A DNA stretch of 64,000 bases, from the NCBI RefSeq assembly GCF_003665095.1, contig NZ_RCHV01000002.1, positions 5,584,501 through 5,648,500 on the forward strand. Reading direction: 5' to 3'. Both the position numbers and the translations under genes were made by a program. The number at the start of each line of letters is the position of its first letter. Within the stretch, counting starts at the first letter, position 1. Below, piece by piece: positions 32,252-40,647 of the stretch. The notes under the pieces are model-generated. The model made no database searches. It saw only the letters and a list, made by a program, of their open reading frames with translations, and was not told the DNA's origin. This DNA comes from Streptomyces sp. Z26 (GTDB taxonomy: Bacteria > Actinomycetota > Actinomycetes > Streptomycetales > Streptomycetaceae).

Positions 32252-33475
32252 ATGCAGGGCCCGCACGCGTACGGACCGCTCCCGCCGGAGAACGGCCGGG
32301 GGCAGCAGGAGCCGGGTGAGCGGCGACCGGGGCGACCGGAGCCGGAGGACGTGCGGGAACGCGGGCCCGGGGGCGCGCGGGAGCCTGGGCGGGACCCGTT
32401 CTTCGACAACGCGAAGTACCTCGCCGTCGTCCTCGTCGCGTGCGCCCACTCCTGGGAGCCGTACCTGTCGGACAGCCGCGTGGCGACGGCGCTCTACCTG
32501 TTCGTCTACGCCTTCCACATGCCCGCGTTCATCGTCGTCTCCGGCCACTTCTCGCGCGGCTTCGACCTCGGCCCGCGCCGGGCGCGCCGCCTGCTCGCCG
32601 GGGTGCTCGCGCCGTACGTCGTCTTCGAGTGCGCGTACGCCCTCTTCCGCCGCTGGGCCCACGACGACCCGACGTACCCGGTCAGCCTGACCGACCCGTA
32701 CTTCCTCGACTGGTTCCTCGTCGCGCTGTTCGTGTGGCGGCTCACCACCCCGGTGTGGCGGACGCTGCGGTGGCCGCTGCCCGTCGCGCTCGCGCTGGCC
32801 GTGCTGGCCGAGGTCACCCCGGACGTCGGCCCGGACCTGGACCTCCAGCGGGTGCTCCAGTTCCTGCCGTTCTTCGTGCTCGGACTGGTCCTGGAACCAC
32901 GCCACTTCGCGCGCGTACGCCGTCCCGTGGTGCGTCGGGCCGCGGTGCCGGTGGCCGCGGCGGCGCTCGCGTGCGCGTACTGGGCCGCGCCCCGGATGAA
33001 CCACGCGTGGCTCTACCACCGCGACAGCGGCCAGGAGTTGGGCGTCCCCGCGGCGTACGGCGCGGCGATGGCGCTCGGCCTGTTCTGCTGCTCGCTGGTG
33101 CTGACGGTGTGCTTCCTGGCGTGGGTGCCGGGGCGCCGTACGTGGTTCACGGTGCTGGGCGGGGGCACGCTGTACGGCTTCCTGCTGCACGGGTTCCTGG
33201 TGAAGGGCTCGCTCTGGTGGGGCTGGTACGACACGGGCTGGCCGCGGACGCCGTTCGGCATGGTCGTGGTGACGCTGGTGGCGGGGGCGGTGGTGACGGC
33301 GCTGTGCACGGCGCCCGTACGCCGGGCGTTCCGGTGCGTGGTGGAGCCGCGCGTGGACTGGCTGTTCCGGCCGGACCCGGTCGCGCAGGCGCGGCGGCGC
33401 GTGCGGGCCGGCGACGCCGAGGTGCCGACCGGCGGACGGGAACCGGCGGGGCGCGGGGCGGGCCGGGCGGGCTGA
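32252..33475 (+). CDS. Acyltransferase-family (fucose 4-O-acetylase-like) membrane protein
   Basis: Integral membrane protein of 407 aa. After a 45-residue charged, Pro/Gly-rich N-terminus comes DPFFDNAKYLAVVLVACAHS, the typical start of the acyltransferase-3/OafA fold, then about ten spans. AFHMPAFIVVSGHFSRGFD contains the conserved region of the second span. Family members transfer acyl groups to sugars or cell-surface polymers, or act as homologues of the fucose 4-O-acetylase. The donor and acceptor are unknown. ATG at 32252 lies 13 bases after GGAGG; an in-frame GTG at 32240 is almost on top of it. No polysaccharide gene is next to it. Confidence 0.78.
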   Translation: MQGPHAYGPLPPENGRGQQEPGERRPGRPEPEDVRERGPGGAREPGRDPFFDNAKYLAVVLVACAHSWEPYLSDSRVATALYLFVYAFHMPAFIVVSGHFSRGFDLGPRRARRLLAGVLAPYVVFECAYALFRRWAHDDPTYPVSLTDPYFLDWFLVALFVWRLTTPVWRTLRWPLPVALALAVLAEVTPDVGPDLDLQRVLQFLPFFVLGLVLEPRHFARVRRPVVRRAAVPVAAAALACAYWAAPRMNHAWLYHRDSGQELGVPAAYGAAMALGLFCCSLVLTVCFLAWVPGRRTWFTVLGGGTLYGFLLHGFLVKGSLWWGWYDTGWPRTPFGMVVVTLVAGAVVTALCTAPVRRAFRCVVEPRVDWLFRPDPVAQARRRVRAGDAEVPTGGREPAGRGAGRAG

Positions 33476-33557
33476 CGGCGGGCTGGCGGGGGAGCGGTAC
33501 GGGCGCGCGGGAGCGCGGACTTGGCCGTCGCCGCGCGCTCTGGCATCATGGCGGGCA

Positions 33558-33576
33558 AGCGGAGCGACGCTCCGCT
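33558..33576. promoter_or_regulatory. Candidate TetR operator
   Basis: AGCGGAGC and GCTCCGCT form a perfect inverted repeat around GAC, 89 bases before the TetR start. Repeats of the form CGGAGCGACGCTCCG with a short spacer are typical TetR operators in actinomycetes, so autoregulation is likely. Confidence 0.55.
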
Positions 33577-33665
33577 AAACCCTACGGGGTGCGGCGCCGG
33601 ACGGCAAGCACGGGGTGTGCGGGCGTACGGCGCGGGCGGACAGGTGGACGAGAGGGAGCGGTGCG

Positions 33666-34271
33666 GTGGGCGGCGGCGAGATCGAAGACGGCGACGGGGG
33701 CGCGGTCCGTACGCCCCGGCCCAAGCGGGCCGACGCCCGGCGCAACGAGGCGACGCTGCTCGACGCCGCCGCCGCGGTCTTCGTGACCTCCGGAGTGGAG
33801 GCGCCCGTACGGGACATCGCGGCCCGCGCCGGGGTCGGCATGGGCACGATCTACCGGCACTTCCCCACCCGCGCGGACCTCGTCATCGCCGTCTACCGGC
33901 ACCAGATCGAGGCGTGCGCCGAGGCGGGCCCCGCGTTCCTCGCGAGCGCCGCCACCCCGCACGAGGCGCTGCGGCGCTGGATCGACCTGTTCGTCGACTT
34001 CCTCGTCACGAAGCACGGGCTGGCGACCGCGTTCCAGTCGGACAGCACGGGCTTCGACACGCTGCACGCGTACTTCCTCGACCGCCTCATGCCGGTCTGC
34101 GCGGAGCTGCTCGACGCGGCCGCCGCCGCCGGTGAGATCCGCGGCGACCTGGAGGCGTACGAGCTGATGCGCGCGGTCGGGAACCTCTGCGTGGGCGCCG
34201 ACAGCGACGACCGCTACGACGCGCGCCGGATGGTCGTCCTCCTCGTCGACGGGCTCCGCCGCCAGGACTGA
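33666..34271 (+). CDS. TetR-family regulator
   Basis: Repressor-type protein of 201 aa. The HTH is typical TetR: DARRNEATLLDAAAAVFVTS, DIAARAGVGMGTIYRHFPT and RADLVIAVYRHQIE. The C-terminal ligand domain has ALRRWIDLFVDFLVTKHGLA, like the SbtR-type TetR C-domain. GTG at 33666 is chosen over the upstream GTG at 33615. A perfect operator-like repeat lies at 33558-33576. The target beyond itself is unknown; the acyltransferase gene lies upstream on the same strand and a second TetR gene follows after 109 bases. Confidence 0.88.
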   Translation: MGGGEIEDGDGGAVRTPRPKRADARRNEATLLDAAAAVFVTSGVEAPVRDIAARAGVGMGTIYRHFPTRADLVIAVYRHQIEACAEAGPAFLASAATPHEALRRWIDLFVDFLVTKHGLATAFQSDSTGFDTLHAYFLDRLMPVCAELLDAAAAAGEIRGDLEAYELMRAVGNLCVGADSDDRYDARRMVVLLVDGLRRQD

Positions 34272-34305
34272 CCGCGCCCGGCGCCGTCCCGGGCGCGCCC
34301 TCCTG

Positions 34306-34362
34306 CCTGAAGCATCTTTCGATTTGCCTAAAGTCTTTAGGTAACCCCATAATGCTTTCAGG
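34306..34362. promoter_or_regulatory. Nested inverted repeats before the second TetR gene
   Basis: The inner repeat CCTAAA-GTC-TTTAGG (34327-34341) is perfect. An outer pair, CCTGAAGCAT (34306-34315) and ATGCTTTCAGG (34352-34362), matches apart from one extra base. The region is much richer in A and T than its flanks and lies 18-75 bases before the TetR start, fitting an operator overlapping the promoter. Confidence 0.55.
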
Positions 34363-34380
34363 TACGGAAGGGAGTACGCC

Positions 34381-34953
34381 ATGGCACGCGCCGGACTGAC
34401 CCCGGAACGGCTCACCCGGGCCGGGGCCGAGCTGGCCGACGAGACGGGTTTCGACCAGGTGACCGTCTCGGCGGTGGCCCGGCGGTTCGACGTCAAGGTC
34501 GCGAGCCTCTACTCGCACGTCAGAAGCTCGCAGGACCTGCGCACCCGGATCACCCTCCTCGCCCTGGAGGAGCTGGCCGACCGGTGCGCCGACGCCCTGG
34601 CCGGACGGTCCGGGCGGGACGCGCTGACCGCGTTCGCGCACGTCTACCGCGACTACGCCCGCGAGCACCCCGGCCGCTACGAGGCGGCCCGCGCCCGCCT
34701 CACCCCCGAGGAGGCCGCCGCGAGCGCCGGGGTCAGGCACGCGCGGATGACGCGCGCGATCCTGCGCGGCTACGACCTGGTGGAGCCCGAACAGACGCAC
34801 GCCGTGCGGATGTTGGGCAGCGTCTTCCACGGCTACGTCAGCCTGGAGGCCGGGGGCGGCTTCAGCCACAGCGCCCCGGACTCGGACGAGAGCTGGGCCC
34901 GCGTCCTCGACGCCCTCGACGCCCTGCTGCGGCACTGGCCCACCGCGCCCTGA
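34381..34953 (+). CDS. TetR-family regulator (WHG-domain type)
   Basis: Regulator of 190 aa. HTH: LTPERLTRAGAELADETG, VTVSAVARRFDVKVASLYSHV and RSSQDLRTRITLLALEEL. The C-terminal part (YRDYAREHPGRYEAARAR, LGSVFHGYVSLEAGGGFSH) matches the WHG/TetR_C_33 type ligand domain. ATG at 34381 follows GGAAGGGAG. It is unrelated in its C-domain to the TetR upstream. The SGNH-hydrolase gene starts 142 bases after its stop and is a candidate co-transcribed target. Confidence 0.88.
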   Translation: MARAGLTPERLTRAGAELADETGFDQVTVSAVARRFDVKVASLYSHVRSSQDLRTRITLLALEELADRCADALAGRSGRDALTAFAHVYRDYAREHPGRYEAARARLTPEEAAASAGVRHARMTRAILRGYDLVEPEQTHAVRMLGSVFHGYVSLEAGGGFSHSAPDSDESWARVLDALDALLRHWPTAP

Positions 34954-35095
34954 CCGGGCCCCGCCCGCACCCGTACCGCACGTACCGCCCGCACCCGTGA
35001 CGCCCGCACGGCACCACCCGTACCCCGGCCGGGGTAGCGGGGCGGTCCGTGCCGCCCCGAACAGCGCCCCCGCGAGACAGGTGGGAGACCACACC

Positions 35096-36307
35096 ATGGA
35101 CACCACGCACGACCTGACCACCACCCCCCTCACCACCGCGCTGGTACGCGGCGCCCTCGAACTGGAGCGCACGCCCCACGGCCTGCTCCCGCACCGGCTG
35201 CCCGCGCGCGCCCGCGCCCAGTGCGACGACGGCCAGTTGGCGATGGTCGAGTCCCAGCCCTCCGGCGTACGGGTCGCCTTCCGCACCCGCGCGACCGTCG
35301 TCGAGCTGGACACCCTGCCCACCAAGCGCGTCTACCCGGGCCTGCCCCCGCGCCCGGAGGGCCGCTACGAACTGCACGTCGACGGCCGCCCGTTCGACCG
35401 CGTCACCGCGCACGGCGGCAACACCCTGACGATCGACATGGCCGCCGGCAGCAGCGCGTACGCGGCGGGCTCCGCCGTCACGCTCCGGTTCGACGGGCTG
35501 CCCGGGGGCGGGGACGCGAAGGACGTCGAACTCTGGCTGCCGCACAACGAGACGACCGAACTCGTCGCCCTGCGCACCGACGCGCCCGTCGCGCCCCTGC
35601 CCGACCGGGGGCGCAAGGTGTGGCTGCACCACGGCAGTTCGATCAGTCAGGGCTCCAACGCCGTGGACCCCACCGGGATCTGGCCCGTGGTCGCGGCCCG
35701 GCTCGGCGGCGCGGAGCTGGTCAACCTCGGCTTCGGCGGCAGCGCGCTGCTCGACCCGTTCACCGCGCGTACCCTGCGGGACACCCCGGCCGACCTGGTC
35801 AGCGTCAAGATCGGCATCAACGTCGTCAACGCCGACCTGATGCGGCTGCGCGCCTTCGGCCCCGCCGTGCACGGCTTCCTCGACACCGTCCGCGAGGGCC
35901 ACCCGGACGTGCCGCTGCTCGTCGTCTCCCCGCTGCACTGCCCGGTGCACGAGGACACCCCCGGTCCCTGCGCGTTCGACACGGACGCGCTGGCCGAGGG
36001 GCGGGTCGCCTTCCGCGCCACCGGCGATCCGGCCGAACGGGCCGCGGGCAAGCTGACGTTGGGCGTCGTACGGGAGGAGCTGGCACGCGTCGTCGGGCAA
36101 CGCGCGGCGGACGACCCGCACCTGCACCTGCTGGACGGCGAACGCCTCTACGGCCCGGCCGACTTCGCGGAACTGCCGCTCCCCGACGCCCTGCACCCCG
36201 ACGCCGCCGCCCACCGCCGTATCGGCGAGCGCTTCGCGGCGTACGCGTTCGCGGCGGACGGCCCGTTCGGCGGCGCCGACCGAGCCGTGGCCGACCGGGC
36301 GGGCTGA
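35096..36307 (+). CDS. SGNH/GDSL-hydrolase-family protein
   Basis: Cytoplasmic-looking protein of 403 aa without a signal peptide. An N-terminal jelly-roll-like region (to about residue 170) precedes an SGNH hydrolase domain. The catalytic serine lies in WLHHGSSISQGSN (near residue 181), glycine in NLGFGGSALLDPF, asparagine in KIGINVVNADLM and the Asp-His pair in LPDALHPDAAAH. The two-domain layout matches carbohydrate esterases that remove acetyl groups from glycans, or lipases of the GDSL type. The ATG follows GGTGGGAG. A strong bidirectional hairpin lies between its stop and the MMPL gene. Confidence 0.85.
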   Translation: MDTTHDLTTTPLTTALVRGALELERTPHGLLPHRLPARARAQCDDGQLAMVESQPSGVRVAFRTRATVVELDTLPTKRVYPGLPPRPEGRYELHVDGRPFDRVTAHGGNTLTIDMAAGSSAYAAGSAVTLRFDGLPGGGDAKDVELWLPHNETTELVALRTDAPVAPLPDRGRKVWLHHGSSISQGSNAVDPTGIWPVVAARLGGAELVNLGFGGSALLDPFTARTLRDTPADLVSVKIGINVVNADLMRLRAFGPAVHGFLDTVREGHPDVPLLVVSPLHCPVHEDTPGPCAFDTDALAEGRVAFRATGDPAERAAGKLTLGVVREELARVVGQRAADDPHLHLLDGERLYGPADFAELPLPDALHPDAAAHRRIGERFAAYAFAADGPFGGADRAVADRAG

Positions 36308-36344
36308 GCCGTACGGGCCGTGCCGGGCCCCCGTACGGACGGGT

Positions 36345-36381
36345 GCGGGGCCGGACCCACCCCCGTGGAGTCCGGCCCCGC
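36345..36381. terminator. Bidirectional hairpin between convergent genes
   Basis: Perfect 12-bp stem (36345-36356 with 36370-36381) and a 13-base loop, midway between the SGNH-hydrolase stop and the MMPL stop. Confidence 0.65.
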
Positions 36382-36426
36382 GCCCGGCGGTCGGCCCGCG
36401 TCACGCGCCGCGCCGCGCCCGCCCGT

Positions 36427-38688
36427 TCACACCCGTACGGCGGGCCCGTCCGCGCCCCGGTCCGCGACCGGAGGGGTGTCCCGCGCGGCGGGCACGGCCT
36501 CGTCGTGCGTCAGGTCGGGGAGCCAGTCCAGCCACCGCGGCAGGTACCAGTTGCGCTCGCCGAGCAGCACCATCACGGCGGGCAGCAGCACCCCGCGGAT
36601 GACCGTCGCGTCGATGAGGACGGCGGCGGCCAGGCCCACGCCCATCTGCTTCATGCTCTGCATGGACAGCGTCCCGAAGATCGCGAAGACCGCGACCATG
36701 ATGACGGCGGCGCTGGTGACGACACCGGCCGTGGTGATCACCCCGTGCCGTACGGCGTCCGCCGTGTCCCGTCCGGCCGTACGGGCCTCGCGGACACGGG
36801 AGACCACGAACACGTGGTAGTCCATGCTCAGCCCGAAGAGGATCACGAAGAGGAACAGCGGCAGCCAGGAGATGATCGCCCCGATGCCCTCCGCGCCGAC
36901 CAGCCCGGCGCCCCAGCCGTGTTGGAAGACGACCGTGAGGATGCCGTAGGCCGCGCCGACCGACAGCAGGTTCAGCACGATCGACGTGACCGCGATGGTC
37001 AGCGAGCGGAACGACAGCAGCATCAGCGCGAAGGCGAAGAGGACGACGAAGGCGAAGACCGGCGCGACGGCGCCCACCAGTCGGTCGTTGAAGTCCTTCG
37101 AGGCGGCGACCGACCCGCCGATGGGCGCCTCCACGCCGTCCACCCGCCCCAGGGTGGCCGGGCGCACCTCGTCGCGCAGGACGGCGAGGCTGCGCTCCGC
37201 CTTCGCCTGGTCGGACCCGCCGACCAGCGGGACCTCGATGGTGGCGACGTTCTCCCGCTCGTGCGTGACGACCTCCACCGGGCCCCGCGACGCGCCCTCG
37301 CTGACCGCGCGGGCGCGGAAGTCCGCCAGGGCGGCGCGTACGGGCGGGGCGTCGATGTCGTCGGCCCGCACCACCACGCGTGCCGGGTCGGAGCCGCCCG
37401 GGAACGCGGCGTCGACCCGCTCGTACGTCCCCACGATCGGCAGCGAGTCACCGAACTCCTGGTCCAGCGTGAGGTTCGCGGTGTTCATGCCGACCGCCGG
37501 TACGGCGACCGCCGCGAGCACGCCCGCCGCCAGTACGACGGCCGTACGCGGGCGGCGCAGCACCCGGTCCAGTACGGCGCGCCACACGCGGCTCTCCCCG
37601 CTCCCGCCCGCCGGGCCGCGCTTGAGCCGCGCCAGGAACGGCACCCGGCCCTTCTCGACGCGCTCCCCGAGCAGCGACAGCAGCGCGGGCAGCACCGTCA
37701 CGGAGCCCACCATGGCGACGGCGACGACCATCAGCGACGCCAGGCCCATCCCCTCGAACTCCGCGAGGCCGGTGAACAGCATGCCGCTCATCGCCACGAT
37801 CACCGTCACACCGGAGATCAGCACGGCCCGCCCCGAGGTGGCGGCGGCGATGTCCAGCGCGGTGCGCGCGTCCCGGCCGCGGGCCCGCTCCTCCCGTTCG
37901 CGGCGCAGGTAGAAGAGGCAGTAGTCGACGCCGACGGCCAGACCGACCAGCAGCATCACGGAGTTGGCGGTCTCCGTCATCGGCTGGAACCGGCTGGCGA
38001 CCCCCATCAGCCCCATCGTGGCCATGATCGCGGTGAGGGCCAGCAGCACCGGCAGCAGCGCGGCGACCAGCGCGCCGAACGCGATCAGCAGGATGCCGAA
38101 CGCGACGGGCACCGCCGAGAACTCGGCCTGCCGGAAGTCCGCGCCGAAGGCGTCGTCGAACGTCTTGTTCATGCTCGCGTCGCCGATCTCCTCGATCCGC
38201 AGCGTGCCCTCGTGGTCCTCCCGCACGTCCCGCACGGCGTCCAGCACCGGCTGCACGCGGTCGCCCGCCGTCTCCGGATCGCCGCGCATGTCGAAGTGGA
38301 CGAGCGCGCTGCGCCCGTCCGCCGAGACCGTGCCCGTCTCGTACGGGGAGGTCGGCGCCGTCGTCTCGCCGGTCTCCCGTACCGCCGCGACCACCTGCTC
38401 GACGGCACGGCGGAACTCGGCGGACGTGGCCTTCGGCCCGTCCGGCCCGGACTGCACGAGCACCGACTCACCGGCCGGTTCCTCCAGCCCGGCGTCCTCC
38501 ACGACGCGCATCGTGTCGCCGGTCTCGGTGCCCGGCAGCTGCTCGCTGCCGCTCAGCTCCCGGGTGCCGCTCGCGGCACCGGCGGCCATCGCCAGCACCA
38601 CGAACAGCACCCAGATCCCCACGGCGGCCAGCCGGTGCCGGACGCTCCAACTCCCGGCTCTGGCGGCGATCCCGCGTTTCCCGTCCAC
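36427..38688 (-). CDS. MMPL-family RND transporter
   Basis: Large membrane protein of 753 aa with two repeats of an RND half: span 1 (VGIWVLFVVLAMAAGAA), a soluble porter loop, five to six spans, a second loop and the closing spans. Signature blocks are SVMLLVGLAVGVDYCLFYLR near residue 235 and LFVILFGLSMDYHVFVVSRV near 618, the GxxxDY motifs of MmpL proteins. Such proteins export lipids, siderophores or drugs with proton motive force. Start GTG 38688 follows GGGGG. It is divergent from the DUF1697 gene, with an inverted repeat in the shared 220-base region. Substrate unknown; no biosynthetic cluster is adjacent. Confidence 0.92.
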   Translation of the reverse strand: MDGKRGIAARAGSWSVRHRLAAVGIWVLFVVLAMAAGAASGTRELSGSEQLPGTETGDTMRVVEDAGLEEPAGESVLVQSGPDGPKATSAEFRRAVEQVVAAVRETGETTAPTSPYETGTVSADGRSALVHFDMRGDPETAGDRVQPVLDAVRDVREDHEGTLRIEEIGDASMNKTFDDAFGADFRQAEFSAVPVAFGILLIAFGALVAALLPVLLALTAIMATMGLMGVASRFQPMTETANSVMLLVGLAVGVDYCLFYLRREREERARGRDARTALDIAAATSGRAVLISGVTVIVAMSGMLFTGLAEFEGMGLASLMVVAVAMVGSVTVLPALLSLLGERVEKGRVPFLARLKRGPAGGSGESRVWRAVLDRVLRRPRTAVVLAAGVLAAVAVPAVGMNTANLTLDQEFGDSLPIVGTYERVDAAFPGGSDPARVVVRADDIDAPPVRAALADFRARAVSEGASRGPVEVVTHERENVATIEVPLVGGSDQAKAERSLAVLRDEVRPATLGRVDGVEAPIGGSVAASKDFNDRLVGAVAPVFAFVVLFAFALMLLSFRSLTIAVTSIVLNLLSVGAAYGILTVVFQHGWGAGLVGAEGIGAIISWLPLFLFVILFGLSMDYHVFVVSRVREARTAGRDTADAVRHGVITTAGVVTSAAVIMVAVFAIFGTLSMQSMKQMGVGLAAAVLIDATVIRGVLLPAVMVLLGERNWYLPRWLDWLPDLTHDEAVPAARDTPPVADRGADGPAVRV

Positions 38689-38834
38689 AGCTGTGCCCCC
38701 TCGCACGCGGTGGCCGCCGACTGCCGCCACCCCCGCACAAGACGCTAGGACCGGGGGCCGCCGGGCTCCATCCTGCTGTCCGGTGAGCCGGGGGGCAGCC
38801 CGCTACACCCTTCGAAGGGAGCGGACCCTACCTG

Positions 38835-38862
38835 GGTACGTGAGGTGCCCCTTACACGTACC
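38835..38862. promoter_or_regulatory. Inverted repeat between the MMPL and DUF1697 genes
   Basis: GGTACGTG and CACGTACC form a perfect 8-bp repeat with 12 bases between, in the divergent promoter region (147 bases from the MMPL start and 48 from DUF1697). It may be the operator of an unlinked regulator. Confidence 0.4.
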
Positions 38863-38909
38863 TTCCCGTGGGCACACGCCGTGTCAGAACAACCGCATAG
38901 GGTGCGAGG

Positions 38910-39476
38910 ATGACTACTTACGCGGCATTACTGCGCGGGATCAACGTGGGTGGCCACAGGAAGATCCCGATGGCGGAGCTGAGGGACCTGATGAAGGCCC
39001 TGGGCTGGACCGACGTACGTACCTACCTCCAGAGCGGCAACGCGGTGTTCACCACGCCCGGACCGGACTGCGGCCCCGGCGGGGGCGACGGCGGGCGGGA
39101 GGAGCCGCCCCGGTCGCGGCTGGAGCGCGCCATCGCAGGGCACTTCGGGTTCGAGGTGCCCTGCCTGGTGCGTACGCACGAGGAGTTGCGCGCGACCGCG
39201 GACGCCTGCCCGTACCCGGCGGCCGAGTTGGACCCGGCGAAGCTGCTCGTCCTCTTCCTCGACGGGACGCCCGACCCGGCGCACTTCGCGTCGGTCGACC
39301 CCGGGACGTACGCCCCGGACACGTTCGCGCACATCGGTGACGCGGTGTACTGCTACTTCCCCGACGGCATGGGACGCAGCAAGCTCGCCGACGCGCTGGG
39401 CGCGGTCCGCCCGCAGCTCACGGCGACGGGGCGGAACTGGCGCACGGTCACCAAGCTGATCGAGCTGACGGCGTGA
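38910..39476 (+). CDS. DUF1697-domain protein
   Basis: Protein of 188 aa of the DUF1697 family: TTYAALLRGINVGGHRKIPM at the start, LGWTDVRTYLQSGNAVF, and a C-terminal GRSKLADALG and TGRNWRTVTKLIEL. The family is widespread and uncharacterised; structures show a two-domain alpha/beta fold. A TAGGGT box lies about ten bases upstream of ATG, which suggests a very short or absent 5' leader. A 10-bp hairpin overlaps its stop codon. Confidence 0.9.
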   Translation: MTTYAALLRGINVGGHRKIPMAELRDLMKALGWTDVRTYLQSGNAVFTTPGPDCGPGGGDGGREEPPRSRLERAIAGHFGFEVPCLVRTHEELRATADACPYPAAELDPAKLLVLFLDGTPDPAHFASVDPGTYAPDTFAHIGDAVYCYFPDGMGRSKLADALGAVRPQLTATGRNWRTVTKLIELTA

Positions 39477-39501
39477 ACGGCCGGGGCGGCACCGGCCGTT
39501 C
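39475..39501 (+). terminator. Hairpin at the DUF1697 stop
   Basis: GAACGGCCGG (39475-39484) pairs perfectly with CCGGCCGTTC (39492-39501) and overlaps the TGA codon. A second hairpin, CCCCACGG with CCGTGGGG, follows at 39554-39576 just before the epimerase start. Confidence 0.5.
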
Positions 39502-39588
39502 GGGCGGCGGCGCGCGTTGCGCCGAGAGCGATTCCGCTGTCGGCGTGCGGGACCCCCACGGGCCGTGCCCGTGGGGCAGGCTCGCCCC

Positions 39589-40599
39589 ATGAGACTTCTG
39601 GTGCTGGGCGGGACGGAGTTCGTGGGCCGCGCCGTGGTGGAGGAAGCGCTGGCGCGCGGGTGGGCGGTGACGGTCCTCAACCGCGGCCGCCACCCCGTGC
39701 CGGACGGCGTGACGGCGCTGCGCGGCGACCGTACGGGCGGCGCCGCCGGGCTCGCCGCGCTGCGCGGGGCCTCGGAGGCGGACGGGGGCGGCTGGGACGC
39801 CGTCGTCGACACCTGGTCCGGCGCCCCCTCGGCGGTACGGGACGCGGCGGGACTGCTGGCCGGGCACGCCGAGCGGTACGCGTACGTGTCGAGCTGCTCC
39901 GTGTACCCGCTGCCGGGCCCGCCCGGCCAGGACGAGGCCGCAGCGGTGGTGGCCGCCTCGCCCGACGCGGCCGCCACCGACTACGCCGCCGACAAGCGCG
40001 GCGGCGAACTGGCCGCGCTCGCCGCCTTCGGCGCGGACCGCGCCCTGCTCGTGCGGGCCGGGCTGATCCTCGGCCCGTACGAGAACATCGGCCGCCTGCC
40101 CTGGTGGCTCACCCGCGTCGCGCGCGGCGGCGACGTGCTCGCGCCGGGGCCGCGCGACCTCGGCCTCCAGTACGTGGACGCGCGGGACCTCGCCGCCTGG
40201 ACGCTGGACGCCCTGGCGGCGGGGCGGAGCGGCCCGTACAACCTGGTCGGCCCGCCAGGGGTGACGACGACGGGCGCGCTCCTCGACGCCTGCGTCGCCG
40301 CCACCGGCTCCGGCGCGCGGCTGTGCTGGACGGAGCCGCACGTGATCGAGGCGGCGGGCGTCGAGCCGTGGACGGAGCTGCCGGTGTGGCTGCCGCCGGG
40401 GCCGCTGTACGACTCGTTGCACCGGCTGGACGTGTCGAAGGCGCTGACGGCGGGCCTGCGGTGCCGTCCGGTGGCGGAGACCGTACGGGACACCTGGCGG
40501 TGGCTGGAGGGGCTCGGCGGCGCGGCGCCGCAGCGGCCCGACCGGCCCGCGCCGGGCCTGGACCCGGAGCGGGAGGCGGCGGTGCTGGCGGCGCGCTGA
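39589..40599 (+). CDS. NAD-dependent epimerase/reductase (extended SDR family)
   Basis: Soluble protein of 336 aa. The Rossmann start MRLLVLGGTEFVGRAVVEEA has an atypical glycine motif (GGTEFVG) as in mRNA-binding or isoflavone-reductase-like SDRs. The catalytic tyrosine region differs: YVSSCSVYP supplies Ser, and the usual YxxxK is replaced by DYAADKRGGE with Y and K in the right spacing. Later GPYNLVGPPGVTTTG and VDARDLAAWTLDAL are typical of extended SDR proteins. Substrate is unknown. ATG at 39589 is preferred. It lies convergent to the sirohydrochlorin chelatase gene. Confidence 0.82.
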   Translation: MRLLVLGGTEFVGRAVVEEALARGWAVTVLNRGRHPVPDGVTALRGDRTGGAAGLAALRGASEADGGGWDAVVDTWSGAPSAVRDAAGLLAGHAERYAYVSSCSVYPLPGPPGQDEAAAVVAASPDAAATDYAADKRGGELAALAAFGADRALLVRAGLILGPYENIGRLPWWLTRVARGGDVLAPGPRDLGLQYVDARDLAAWTLDALAAGRSGPYNLVGPPGVTTTGALLDACVAATGSGARLCWTEPHVIEAAGVEPWTELPVWLPPGPLYDSLHRLDVSKALTAGLRCRPVAETVRDTWRWLEGLGGAAPQRPDRPAPGLDPEREAAVLAAR

Positions 40600-40647
40600 G
40601 CGGGCGCACGGGGGCGCCGTGCGGTGCGAGCGGGCTGACCGGGGGCT

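Noticed and set aside
35221..38748. Very long plus-strand open frame (1175 codons) over the SGNH and MMPL genes
   Set aside because: It is antisense to MMPL and out of frame with the SGNH gene, is made of Arg/Gly/Pro/Ala runs and shows no domain. High GC removes stop codons.
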